Assembly (NCBI GenBank): GCA_963749035.1 | Contig: CAVVKW010000002.1 | Location: forward strand, 1 to 64,000 | Origin: CAVVKW01 sp963749035 | Lineage (GTDB): Bacteria; Verrucomicrobiota; Verrucomicrobiia; Chthoniobacterales; JAATET01 | Reading direction: 5' to 3' | Length of the DNA stretch: 64,000 nucleotides | Shown here: in pieces, positions 15,502 to 23,663 of the stretch | How the letters are laid out: every line of letters begins with the position of its first letter | Numbering within the stretch: position 1 is the first letter of the stretch | The notes under the pieces: model-generated | The model's database searches: none | Told to the model about the DNA's origin: nothing | Seen by the model: only the letters and a program-made list of their open reading frames with translations | Translations under genes and position numbers: made by a program

Positions 15502-16010
15502 GCGTCAGTCCAACTGATCGCCTCACAGAATTGGAGTCGTTCGAGCGAAATTACGGCCAACGCTTCAAAGTCAGTGACCACGTCGAAGTCCGATACGCGC
15601 ACCCCGGGGACCGAAATCTGGAGTTGTCGCAATGTCGTCCCGCGCATCCCAGCGGATTGCGCCAAGTTTTTCGACGACGGCAGATCTGATCACATGCTGC
15701 ACCCGTGACGGAGCTGTGTGGGCTGGGTGGGCGTGCCACTCCTCGCATCCCGTAGCTTCAGGCAGGCAGCCAATCGCCGTGGGTTGACGATGCTCAAGCC
15801 TGGAGACTCGGACTTTCCCCCAGCAATCTCGCCGAATTTTCCTCAAGCTCGCTCATCAGAGCAGTCGAAACATCCAGAATTCAGCGATTTCTTGGGAAAG
15901 AAATGGGAAAGAAATCGAGCGACTCTATACGCCGTTTAACGCTTCTAAACGCCGGGGGGGTTTTTCGGGAGTATCTCGTATCCCTCTAAAAATGAGTATT
16001 TTAAGAGTAA
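15502..16010. other. Noncoding stretch beside tRNA-Leu
   Basis: About 500 nt without a convincing gene. It holds a tandem direct repeat of GGGAAAGAAAT at 15894-15904 and 15905-15915, which together with GATTTCTT (15886-15893) and AAGAAATC (15909-15916) can fold into a hairpin. A G8 tract ends at 15960. An imperfect inverted repeat at 15984-16007 (CTCTAAAAAT / ATTTTAAGAG) lies just past the tRNA 3' end and may end its transcript. The region may be degraded island DNA. Confidence 0.45.
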
Positions 16011-16092
16011 TGCTCGAGGAGGGACTTGAACCCACACTCCTTGCGGAACCAGATCCTAAATCTGGCGCGTCTGCCAATTTCGCCACTCGAGC
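16011..16092 (-). tRNA. tRNA-Leu (anticodon TAG)
   Basis: A complete cloverleaf on the minus strand: acceptor GCTCGAG with CTCGAGC, discriminator A, anticodon stem CCAGA/TCTGG around loop TTTAGGA giving anticodon TAG, a long class II variable arm as expected for Leu, and T-arm GTGGG-TTCAAGT-CCCTC. CCA is not encoded. Its 3' end faces the accessory island, the side at which tRNA-directed integration occurs. Confidence 0.93.
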
Positions 16093-16142
16093 TTCGCGAG
16101 CGACGATTATACCGAAACTTGCTTCCGCCGCTACTGGCAAAT

Positions 16143-16958
16143 TCAGTCCGCCGACCGCGCGCGAGAACGATTTTCGAACGTCACACCATCCCGCGCCGCC
16201 AGCAGCCCTCCGGCAATGCTGATCGCAATCTCGTGCGGATGGTTCGTGCCAATCGGGAGCCCCAACGGGCACTCAAACTTCCCGACTCCCCCGTCCGGCA
16301 CTCCCGATTCTCGCAGCTCCCGTTCGAGCGTCGCCCGTTTGGATGCGCTGCCGATCACTCCAACAAACGGGAATTCCCGCGACTCGAGGATTCGCCGCAG
16401 AATTGGAAAATCCGTCGCGTGCCCTTGCGTCATTAACATCACGCTGGAATCGTCCGGCAGGTCATCCACCGAGTCTGCCAAGTCCGCCGTCACCTCGGCG
16501 ACCAAGTTCGGCGCCGACGGCAGCTTCCCGATCCAATCCGGACGCGGGTCCCGACAAATCAGGCGGCAATCGAGCGGAGCCAGCACCGGGATCACCGCAG
16601 CCGCGACGTGCCCCGCTCCGAAAATCGCGATCGTCCACGTCGCCCCCGGATCGACCTCGAAATAAAACGTCATCACCCCTCCGCACGTCATCCCAATGTC
16701 ACGCTGCAGATTCCATTCGACCGTCTCCGTCCACCGCGTGCCAGATCGCGACCCGAGAGTCTCCTGCGCCCGCTGGATTGCGGCGGCTTCGACGCGACCG
16801 CCGCCGACCGTTCCCGCCAGCCATCCTTCAGCGCCAACGACCATTTTCGCTCCGGGGTCTTGCGGTGTGCTGCCCCGCGTGGCGGTCACGACGACCAACA
16901 CGTGCGGCATCCGACCGGCGCGAAGCCTTTGCAGAGTGGGATAGAGGTCCGGCGTCAC
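16143..16958 (-). CDS. xdhC: XdhC/CoxI family molybdenum-cofactor chaperone
   Basis: A 271-aa protein of the XdhC family, which binds sulfurated molybdenum cofactor and delivers it to xanthine-dehydrogenase-type enzymes. N-terminal domain: RGSTPQDPGAKMVV and GTVGGGRVEAAAI, then MTCGGVM with a conserved Cys. C-terminal Rossmann domain starts at IFGAGHVAAAVIPVLAP and includes TQGHATDFPILRRIL and FVGVIGSASKRA. Length fits the family. No xdhA/xdhB or other molybdoenzyme gene is in the window, so its client is elsewhere. It is transcribed toward the tRNA. Confidence 0.88.
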   Translation of the reverse strand: MTPDLYPTLQRLRAGRMPHVLVVVTATRGSTPQDPGAKMVVGAEGWLAGTVGGGRVEAAAIQRAQETLGSRSGTRWTETVEWNLQRDIGMTCGGVMTFYFEVDPGATWTIAIFGAGHVAAAVIPVLAPLDCRLICRDPRPDWIGKLPSAPNLVAEVTADLADSVDDLPDDSSVMLMTQGHATDFPILRRILESREFPFVGVIGSASKRATLERELRESGVPDGGVGKFECPLGLPIGTNHPHEIAISIAGGLLAARDGVTFENRSRARSAD

Positions 16959-16972
16959 GCCGAGAACCTACG

Positions 16973-16998
16973 AAAAAGGACGCCCAGAACGGGCGCCC
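16973..16998 (-). terminator. Rho-independent terminator after skp
   Basis: On the minus strand GGGCGCCC (16998-16991), loop GTTCT, GGGCGTCC (16985-16978) with one G-U pair, then TTTTT (16977-16973). It sits 27 nt beyond the skp stop and separates the rfaE1-bamA-skp unit from xdhC. Confidence 0.85.
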
Positions 16999-17024
16999 TT
17001 TCCGGTTGAAACTTTGACAGGTCG

Positions 17025-17618
17025 TTATTCAGCGGAGGTCTCCGGTGCACTGGAATTTAGCTTCTCAATGATCTCATTCGAGAAATCAGCATCCTCGCGT
17101 GAATAGACCACCACGGGAATCTGACCGGCACTCAGCCCACTCTTATCCAGCACGAGATCGTAGCCCGTGTCCGTGATCTGCTCGTTCACGATCTTCATGA
17201 TGTCTTCGATGATGTCCTTGCGCATCCGAACGAACTGCTCCTGGAGTTGACGCTCGCGCGTGCCCTTGAAGTCGTTCACCTCGCGATCCAAGGTGCGAGC
17301 CTCGTTCACGAGTTCTTCGCGTTCCTTGAGCTTCCCGTCCTTGGCGTCCTGGCTCAACTCCGGTGCTTCGATCTCGGCGTTTAGCTTGTTGATCGTTTCC
17401 ATTTTCACTTTCAGCGTCTCGACCCGATCGTCGAACTCCTTCTTCGCCGCGGCGCGCTGATCGTTGAGTTTTTTCTCTGCGTCTTTCGTTTTGTAATACT
17501 CGGTGAACACGCGGTTCATGTCGAGAATGCCAAGTTTGACCTGAGCTTGGGCGGCGAGCGGCGCGAATGCGCAAAGGCCGAGAGCGAGGACGGCGATACG
17601 GATGGGGTTTTTTGTCAT
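17025..17618 (-). CDS. skp: Periplasmic chaperone, OmpH/Skp family
   Basis: A 197-aa periplasmic chaperone that holds unfolded outer-membrane proteins on the way to BamA. Signal peptide residues 1-~25 (RIAVLALGLCAFAPLAAQAQ), then KLGILDMNRVF, the canonical Skp start, a long charged helical region (~45-150) forming the coiled-coil tentacles, and the C-terminal core element GYDLVLDKSG. It lies 82 nt downstream of bamA, the standard gene order in Gram-negatives, and ends before a strong terminator. Confidence 0.92.
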   Translation of the reverse strand: MTKNPIRIAVLALGLCAFAPLAAQAQVKLGILDMNRVFTEYYKTKDAEKKLNDQRAAAKKEFDDRVETLKVKMETINKLNAEIEAPELSQDAKDGKLKEREELVNEARTLDREVNDFKGTRERQLQEQFVRMRKDIIEDIMKIVNEQITDTGYDLVLDKSGLSAGQIPVVVYSREDADFSNEIIEKLNSSAPETSAE

Positions 17619-17700
17619 AAATAGGTGTCGGAGGATTAATTCACGAAACGCCCGCTTCGGCGAGCGTGAACATACTCAGACCGGTGTGGACCGAATCCGT

Positions 17701-20034
17701 TCAAAATTGATACCCGACGTTGAAGTTGAATTTCCCGGTGCTGTCGTTGAACTGGTCGCTGTCGATCGGAATACCGTAGTCGATCCGCACTGGCCCGATC
17801 GGGAGTTCCACTCGCAGTCCCAGGCCGATGTCGCTGTTCACCCCACTCGTCGAGAAATCAGCAAAACCTGAATTCACAAAACCAGCATCGTAAAAGATCG
17901 AGCCGCGGAGACGCGGGATGATCGGGAAGCTGAGTTCGACCGTTCCGTAGGCCAACGTGCTGCCGCCCAGTGGATTTCCCTGATCGTCCTTGGGACCGAC
18001 GTCGCGGAAATCAAAACCACGCAAGTTGTTCGACCCGCCGAGATAAAGCCGGTCAAACAACGGAACGTTCTCTGGTCCAGAGTCGTCGCCAAATCCATCA
18101 ACCACCGCCACCGATCCCTTGAACTGCAAAATCATGTCGAACGGCAGCGAGAAAAACTGAGATCCTTCAAGCGTGATTCCGTAATCCATCACGTTCCCGC
18201 CCAGCGGTCCGCCCGCCACGAACCCGCTAAGACTGCCGAACTGCCCTTTCCGCGTGAGGAACAGGCTGTCACGCGTGTCATACGTCAGCGCACCCGAGAC
18301 CGCACTGCGATCATATGTTCCCTCCGCGTCCTGGATCACCTCCCCGGCATCCTCATCGATGTCGAAGATGCGAATCTGCTCGATGCGATACTCACCCTCG
18401 ATTGCCAGGTAGTTCGTGAGCGCCTTCCGGAGCCCGACGGTCGCGCCGACGTTCGATTGATTGTAAACTGTGCTCAAGAACGTGGCGTCCCGGTAAAACG
18501 CTTCCGTCGTCAGCGAGAGCCGATACCCGAGGAACCACGGCTCGGTGAACGACACGATGAAGTCGCGCCGTCGCAAACCATACTGCACCCGGATTCGGAA
18601 TCGCTGACCGCCACCCGTGAACTGCGGCCAGTTCGATATGTCAAAGTTGGTCTGCTGTAGCTCCGCGAAACCAATCAAACTGTCGATCGTGCTGAAGCCC
18701 GCGCCGAAGTTGAAAGAGCCCGTCCGTTTTTCTTCGACGATCACGTTCAGATCTTTCCGACCGGGAACCAACGTGTCGGAAGGGACCAACTGCAAAGCGG
18801 TCGGAGGCTCAGTCTGAAAGTAGTTCAAATTCGCCAACCGCTGTCGGCTGATGTCGACCAGCGTCGTGTCGTAGATCTCACCGGGCTTCACCGCCAGCTC
18901 CCGCCGGATCACCCGATCCTTCGTGCGCGAGTTACCCTGGATGTTGACGAGGTTGACGTAGGATTGGACGCCTTCATCAATCGAATAATTGATGTCCACG
19001 GTGCCCTCACCCGCTGGTGTCACCTCCGGCAAAATCACGCGATCGATGTAGCCGCGTGCCCCGTAGAAGTTCCCCAACGCCGTCAGATCCGCGGTCAACC
19101 CGTCCGGCGTGAAGGACGAACCCGAGACCATCTTCAAGACCGCCTCCACCTCACCAACCGGCACGATGTTCACGCCCTCGATCGTGACCAGATTCACCTT
19201 GTATTCGATCCCCTCCTGGATCGTGATCACCAACTCCGCGCTGTCCTCCCCGTAAGCGATCGTCTCGATGTCGGAGACCACCACGTCGGCGAACCCCTGG
19301 TTCTGATAATACCGCCGGATCGCCGCGCGGTCCTCCTCGAGCTGGCCGGGGACAAGTCGACCGCTCTTATTAAAAAATGACAAAAGATTCCACGTCTTCG
19401 TCGTCATCGCCTTCTTCAGCGGACCATCTTCGACCGAGTAATTCCCGACGAACGTGATTTTCCGAACGACCAGCTTCGGTCCTTCCAGGATCGAAAAAAC
19501 CACCCGCGATCGGTTGTCCGGCAGCTCTTCGATTTTATATTGGACGTCGACCTCGGCGTAATTCCGCTCCTCGTAAAGCTTCAAGATCTCCCGCCGCCCT
19601 TCTTCGAGCCGCTCTTCGTTCACGGAATCACCCGGCTTCAGCCCGATTTCACGACGGATTCGGTTCTGACCCACGACTCCGGCGCCCTCGATCAAAATCT
19701 CCGCGATCACCGGTCGCCCTTGCAGCAGGACCGTCACCTTCACCCCCGCCGCGGTGGCTTCACCGAAGATTCGGACGTTCGCCAGCGTCCCCGTCGAATA
19801 AAGGTTACGGATATCCCCCTCGACCGTTCGCTCGCTGTAGGGCTCACCGACCTGCGTCGCCAAATTCGCCAGCACGCGCTCCCGCGAAATCGTCTCCGGC
19901 CCGACGAATTGCACCTCGATCTCTTGGATGATTGGCCCCGACCCGACCTGCGCACCAAGCTCTCCGCCCGAGGTCACAAAAACCCCGACCAAAATCGAAA
20001 GAAGCAGCAAAAAATAAGGAGATCGACGTTTCAT
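17701..20034 (-). CDS. bamA: Outer-membrane assembly factor BamA
   Basis: Central Omp85 subunit of the BAM complex (777 aa). I start at the ATG at 20034, giving signal MKRRSPYFLLLLSILVGVF; the frame continues upstream to 20136 without a signal. Five POTRA domains fill roughly residues 35-400 (first at IIQEIEVQFVGPETI), followed by the 16-stranded barrel. The loop-6 motif is present as LRGFDF within GGSNNLRGFDFRD, and the protein ends in YQF with the C-terminal Phe needed for barrel recognition. Followed by skp; preceded by rfaE1 173 nt upstream on the same strand. Confidence 0.96.
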   Translation of the reverse strand: MKRRSPYFLLLLSILVGVFVTSGGELGAQVGSGPIIQEIEVQFVGPETISRERVLANLATQVGEPYSERTVEGDIRNLYSTGTLANVRIFGEATAAGVKVTVLLQGRPVIAEILIEGAGVVGQNRIRREIGLKPGDSVNEERLEEGRREILKLYEERNYAEVDVQYKIEELPDNRSRVVFSILEGPKLVVRKITFVGNYSVEDGPLKKAMTTKTWNLLSFFNKSGRLVPGQLEEDRAAIRRYYQNQGFADVVVSDIETIAYGEDSAELVITIQEGIEYKVNLVTIEGVNIVPVGEVEAVLKMVSGSSFTPDGLTADLTALGNFYGARGYIDRVILPEVTPAGEGTVDINYSIDEGVQSYVNLVNIQGNSRTKDRVIRRELAVKPGEIYDTTLVDISRQRLANLNYFQTEPPTALQLVPSDTLVPGRKDLNVIVEEKRTGSFNFGAGFSTIDSLIGFAELQQTNFDISNWPQFTGGGQRFRIRVQYGLRRRDFIVSFTEPWFLGYRLSLTTEAFYRDATFLSTVYNQSNVGATVGLRKALTNYLAIEGEYRIEQIRIFDIDEDAGEVIQDAEGTYDRSAVSGALTYDTRDSLFLTRKGQFGSLSGFVAGGPLGGNVMDYGITLEGSQFFSLPFDMILQFKGSVAVVDGFGDDSGPENVPLFDRLYLGGSNNLRGFDFRDVGPKDDQGNPLGGSTLAYGTVELSFPIIPRLRGSIFYDAGFVNSGFADFSTSGVNSDIGLGLRVELPIGPVRIDYGIPIDSDQFNDSTGKFNFNVGYQF

Positions 20035-20207
20035 GAGGCGACAGCAAGGGCGTCCCGTCGGACGCTGGGTTGAACCGGGCAGTAAAGACGAAACTCGCGT
20101 CGAAAGGTCAAGCCTCCACACTCCTGATCCCCGCAACAGCCGCTTGAACGGATCACTCCTTTGTCAGTCGGCAACGCCACCCGTGCCATTTCCTGCCGGT
20201 TCTCCCG

Positions 20208-21203
20208 TCACTCGAAGCTCTTTACCATCTCATCGATCCCGACCGTCGCCGTCCCGAGCTTGCCGACCACGATTCCCGCAGCGTGGTTCGCCAATTCCGC
20301 CGCCTCCCTCGCGCTCACTCCCGCCGCGAGTGCCAACGCATACACTGCGATGACCGTATCGCCGGCACCCGACACGTCGAAAACCTCCTGCGCCCGCGTC
20401 GGCGTGTGGTAAGGCTCTCGCCCTCGCTCGAACAATATCATCCCGTGCTCGCCTAACGTAACCAGCAATTGTTCAACGTCCCAAAGTTCGACCAATCGTC
20501 GCCCCACCTCCAGCAAAGGATCGTCCTCCAAGGGATCATCCGCCGCCTCCTCCGTCGGCAATCCCGCCGCCGCGAAGGCCTCACCCCGATTCGGCTTGAT
20601 CACCGTTGCTCCCGACCAGTCCACCACGTTTCCGGGATTCGGATCCACGCAAACGATCACTCCCCGCTCACGAGCCGCCGCACTCACGCGGTCCTTCAAT
20701 TCCTGGCTCACAAACCCTTTGCCATAATCTTCGAATATGATGACGTCCGTCTCCGTTAGAACCTCGTGCACGCGATCCATGATCTCATCCAAAACCTCAG
20801 TTCCGACCCGCGTCCGGCGCTCCCGGTCCACTCGCACGACCTGTTGTTGCCGGGCAACGATGCGCGTCTTCACGATCGTCGGCCAGTCGTCCAGCGTCAC
20901 CAGACTGTCGGTTCCGATCCCTTCTTCGCTCAGCAGGTCAGTCAATTGCCGGCCTCTCCAGTCATTCCCGATCGCGCCAAGCACGCGAACGTTCGGAGTG
21001 AATTCGACCAGGTTCCGCGCGACGTTCGCCGCACCTCCCGGGTAGCAACTTTGACTGACCACTTCCACCACCGGAACCGGGGCCTCCGGCGAAATTCGCG
21101 ACACCTTGCCCCAAACAAATTCGTCCAGCATCACGTCACCAATCACCAGCATCCGCTGACCCTCCGCCGCCCTAAGAATGTGTTGTATTCTCTCTGAATT
21201 CAT
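20208..21203 (-). CDS. rfaE1: D-glycero-beta-D-manno-heptose-7-P kinase domain protein
   Basis: A 331-aa PfkB/ribokinase-family enzyme corresponding to the N-terminal half of HldE (RfaE1, HldA), which phosphorylates heptose 7-phosphate at C1 in ADP-heptose synthesis for LPS core. Motifs: GDVMLDEFVWGKVSRISPEA near the N-terminus, GGAANVARNL for sugar binding, and GAGDTVIAVYALAL with the catalytic Asp near the C-terminus. The adenylyltransferase half (RfaE2) is absent and must be separate. It implies ADP-heptose, whereas the distant cluster at 50791-53695 encodes a GDP-heptose route. Confidence 0.9.
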   Translation of the reverse strand: MNSERIQHILRAAEGQRMLVIGDVMLDEFVWGKVSRISPEAPVPVVEVVSQSCYPGGAANVARNLVEFTPNVRVLGAIGNDWRGRQLTDLLSEEGIGTDSLVTLDDWPTIVKTRIVARQQQVVRVDRERRTRVGTEVLDEIMDRVHEVLTETDVIIFEDYGKGFVSQELKDRVSAAARERGVIVCVDPNPGNVVDWSGATVIKPNRGEAFAAAGLPTEEAADDPLEDDPLLEVGRRLVELWDVEQLLVTLGEHGMILFERGREPYHTPTRAQEVFDVSGAGDTVIAVYALALAAGVSAREAAELANHAAGIVVGKLGTATVGIDEMVKSFE

Positions 21204-21277
21204 AAATCATTACCCCCGCCGTCCCGGCTTCAGCCGATCAATCAAGGGCGGGCACTCATAACTCGAACGCTACCACA
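21204..21277. promoter_or_regulatory. Divergent promoter region rfaE1 / exported protein
   Basis: 74 nt separate the divergent starts at 21203 (minus) and 21278 (plus), so both promoters must lie here. No clear core promoter motif was identified. Confidence 0.4.
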
Positions 21278-22084
21278 ATGAGAATTACCTTTTTTGCCAC
21301 CGTCGCGCTGATCGGCAGCCTTGCCGCCACCCAAGCCGAATCCGCTCCTCAGCAGATCGATCTGGCCAGCTTCCCGGCGAATAGCGTCGACGACGTCGTC
21401 GTTCCCGTCCCCAGCGAGATCTTCAACGTCCTCGATAAACTCGGGTCGCCGAATTGGAAGGGCCAACTTCGTTCGTCCTTCGGCAAGCAGTCTCAAAATC
21501 GCGCTCAAGTCGCCCTTCTTCTTGGCACCGTCATCGCCGAAGGCTTCATTGCCGTCGAAGCGGAAGACGCCGAGCAGGTCAAACAGATCGGTCGCGAAGT
21601 CCTCGACCTTTCGAAAGCCATCGGCGTCCAGGCCGCCGTTCAGAAACGGAGCAAAAGCATCATCGACTTTGCCGACGCCCGCAAGTGGAACGCCGTTCGC
21701 CGCGAGCTCGACGGCGCCCAGCAAGACGTCAAGGGCGCCATGGCCGAGCTCAACGACGAAGACCTCGCCCAACTCGTTAGCCTCGGTGGCTGGATCCGCG
21801 GCACCGAAGTCCTCACCTCCATCGTCGGCCAGGACTACAAGAGTTCGCGCGCCGAACTCCTCCACCAGCCCGAGCTAATCTCCTACTTCAATCGCCGCAT
21901 CGACTCGATGAACCCCCGCCTTCGCAAGAGCGACCTCATCGCCCGAATCCAGCGCATGCTCACTGAGATCCGCCCCCTCATCCTCGAAGGTGGCGGCAGC
22001 GAAATCAGCCCGAAAAGCGTCGACCGCATTCATTCCATGACCAAGGAAATGGTCCAAACGATCTCGTCCACGAGCGACGCCTAG
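21278..22084 (+). CDS. Exported protein, unknown function
   Basis: A 268-aa protein with signal peptide MRITFFATVALIGSLAATQA. The mature protein is helical and charged, with no cysteine and no motif I recognise; notable stretches are VPVPSEIFNVLDKLGSPNWK and LIARIQRMLTEIRPLILEGG. Probably periplasmic. It is followed 47 nt later by another small exported protein, and the pair precedes phoH on the same strand. Confidence 0.8.
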   Translation: MRITFFATVALIGSLAATQAESAPQQIDLASFPANSVDDVVVPVPSEIFNVLDKLGSPNWKGQLRSSFGKQSQNRAQVALLLGTVIAEGFIAVEAEDAEQVKQIGREVLDLSKAIGVQAAVQKRSKSIIDFADARKWNAVRRELDGAQQDVKGAMAELNDEDLAQLVSLGGWIRGTEVLTSIVGQDYKSSRAELLHQPELISYFNRRIDSMNPRLRKSDLIARIQRMLTEIRPLILEGGGSEISPKSVDRIHSMTKEMVQTISSTSDA

Positions 22085-22131
22085 AATTTTAACCGCCTGC
22101 CCGACCCAAACACCGCCACCGCTGCCGCCTC

Positions 22132-22557
22132 GTGAAACGCATTCTCACCACCACTATCGCCCTCGTCGCTCTCGGCGGGATCGCGTTCGCAACCGTCGAT
22201 GACGCCCTCTCGTTTGCTTACGAGGCGGCTACGCCCTACGTCGAAGAAGGCTTCACCTTCCGCGAAGATGCCTGGGGCGGCGATCTCGCCGTCGGCGAGC
22301 AAAAGGCCGTCACCGCCCAGCTCTTTAAGGGTAACGACTATTGGTTCTGCCTCGGCACCGACGCGGACGACGCCGAACTATCCGTCCACATTTACGACGA
22401 CAAAGGGAAACTGGTCGAATCAGAAGACTGGCAGAAAGGTCGCTTCGCCGGAGCACGCGTCAAGCCAGAGGCTTCCGGCACCTACTACGCCATCGTCACG
22501 ATCACGAAGTCTCCGATCGAACGCACCCACTGGGCCCTCGTTTACGGCTACCAGTAG
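22132..22557 (+). CDS. Small exported protein, unknown function
   Basis: A 141-aa protein initiated by GTG at 22132, with signal MKRILTTTIALVALGGIAFA. The mature part resembles a pre-peptidase C-terminal-like beta-sandwich: AQLFKGNDYWFCLGTDADDA, LSVHIYDDKGKLVESE, and SGTYYAIVTI, the pattern in which a short domain describes response to stress on a secreted protein. That similarity is weak. It lies 7 nt before phoH and may be co-transcribed with it. Confidence 0.75.
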   Translation: MKRILTTTIALVALGGIAFATVDDALSFAYEAATPYVEEGFTFREDAWGGDLAVGEQKAVTAQLFKGNDYWFCLGTDADDAELSVHIYDDKGKLVESEDWQKGRFAGARVKPEASGTYYAIVTITKSPIERTHWALVYGYQ

Positions 22558-22564
22558 TCGCTTC

Positions 22565-23545
22565 ATGGCCAACCCGTCGGAAACCGCGACGCTCGAGTTC
22601 GAAAACGCTCGAGATCTTCAGTCCCTATTCGCCCACGACGATAAGCTACTCAAAGAACTCGACGCGCGCTTTTCCGTCCGCGCCGTCGCTCGCGACGCAC
22701 AACTCCACGTTGAAGGCGACCCGGACGACATCGACCGCGTTCGCCGCGTTTTCGAAGAGTTGGCAGCCGCCCGCTCCCGAGGCCTCGCCATTCGGCGGCA
22801 CGAGTTTCTCTACGCCCTCGACCAGGCTGCCCAACCCAATGGCCGGAGCCTCACCAGGCTCCTCGACGAGAAGATCGTCTGCTCGCCTCGCAAGCCGCCG
22901 ATCGTTCCCAAGACCGACGGCCAGCGCGCTTACGTCGAAACCATCCGCGGCCACGACATCGCCTTTGGCATTGGCCCGGCCGGCACCGGCAAAACGTATC
23001 TAGCCGTCGCGCTCGCCGTGTCGGCGCTGAAGCAGGAGAAGGTCAGCCGCATCATTCTCACCCGCCCCGCCGTCGAAGCCGGCGAGGCTCTCGGCTTCCT
23101 GCCCGGTGACCTCCAGGAGAAGATCCTTCCGTATCTCCGCCCTCTTTACGACGCCCTCAACGACATGATGGAAGTCGAGGAACTCCAAAAATACATGGAC
23201 CGTGGCGTCATCGAGATCGCCCCGCTCGCCTACATGCGAGGCCGGACGCTGAACAACGCCTTCATCATCCTCGACGAAGCTCAGAATACCACGACCGAGC
23301 AGATGTTCATGTTCCTGACTCGTCTCGGCGCCGAATCCACCTGCGTCGTCACCGGCGACCGCACCCAGATCGACCTTCCCCGGAACAAACGCAGCGGGCT
23401 CATCGAGGCCGTCGACGCCCTTCGCAGCATCGAAGGCATCGGAATTCACCTCTTCAAGGAAGAGGACGTCGTCCGCCACCCCCTCGTCCAGCGCATCCTC
23501 CGCGCTTACCGCAAGCACCGCGGGCTCCAAGACACCCTCATCTAA
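22565..23545 (+). CDS. phoH: PhoH-like ATPase
   Basis: A 326-aa PhoH family protein, a cytoplasmic P-loop NTPase linked to RNA metabolism and ribosome assembly with YbeY. Start at the ATG at 22565; the longer open frame upstream overlaps the preceding gene. Walker A is GPAGTGKTYLAVALA, Walker B FIILDEAQNTT, and the family motif VVTGDRTQIDLP is present. The N-terminal ~90 residues form the KH-like region typical of the long PhoH type. The order phoH - 7TM-HD - ybeY is a conserved cluster in many bacteria. Confidence 0.95.
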   Translation: MANPSETATLEFENARDLQSLFAHDDKLLKELDARFSVRAVARDAQLHVEGDPDDIDRVRRVFEELAAARSRGLAIRRHEFLYALDQAAQPNGRSLTRLLDEKIVCSPRKPPIVPKTDGQRAYVETIRGHDIAFGIGPAGTGKTYLAVALAVSALKQEKVSRIILTRPAVEAGEALGFLPGDLQEKILPYLRPLYDALNDMMEVEELQKYMDRGVIEIAPLAYMRGRTLNNAFIILDEAQNTTTEQMFMFLTRLGAESTCVVTGDRTQIDLPRNKRSGLIEAVDALRSIEGIGIHLFKEEDVVRHPLVQRILRAYRKHRGLQDTLI

Positions 23546-23663
23546 TTTTGGATATCGAAACGCTGATTGGGGATCACTCCGAGACGAGAGGCTTCCGCGA
23601 CGCGGCGTCCCACGGCCATTTCGGCCTTCCCTATTTCCAATTTCTCGAAACAATTTCCGAAAC

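Larger units (their letters stand above)
3950..16010. mobile_element. Putative integrated accessory island
   Basis: This span starts right after the RND pump gene with a tyrosine recombinase and ends at the 3' end of a tRNA-Leu gene, the usual side for tRNA-targeted integration. It contains paralogous unknowns, a toxin-antitoxin-like operon, a phage-type regulator with multiple operators, small exported proteins and a tRNA-like scar, with no housekeeping gene. The strong excess of C over G on the plus strand seen on both sides weakens inside it. I found no pair of direct repeats matching the tRNA 3' end, so the boundaries are approximate and it could be several separate insertions. Confidence 0.45.

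Noticed and set aside
16011..16040. A direct repeat of the tRNA-Leu 3' end as left attachment site near 3950-4100
   Set aside because: I searched this stretch by eye for the last ~20 bases of the tRNA and found no match beyond a few bases.
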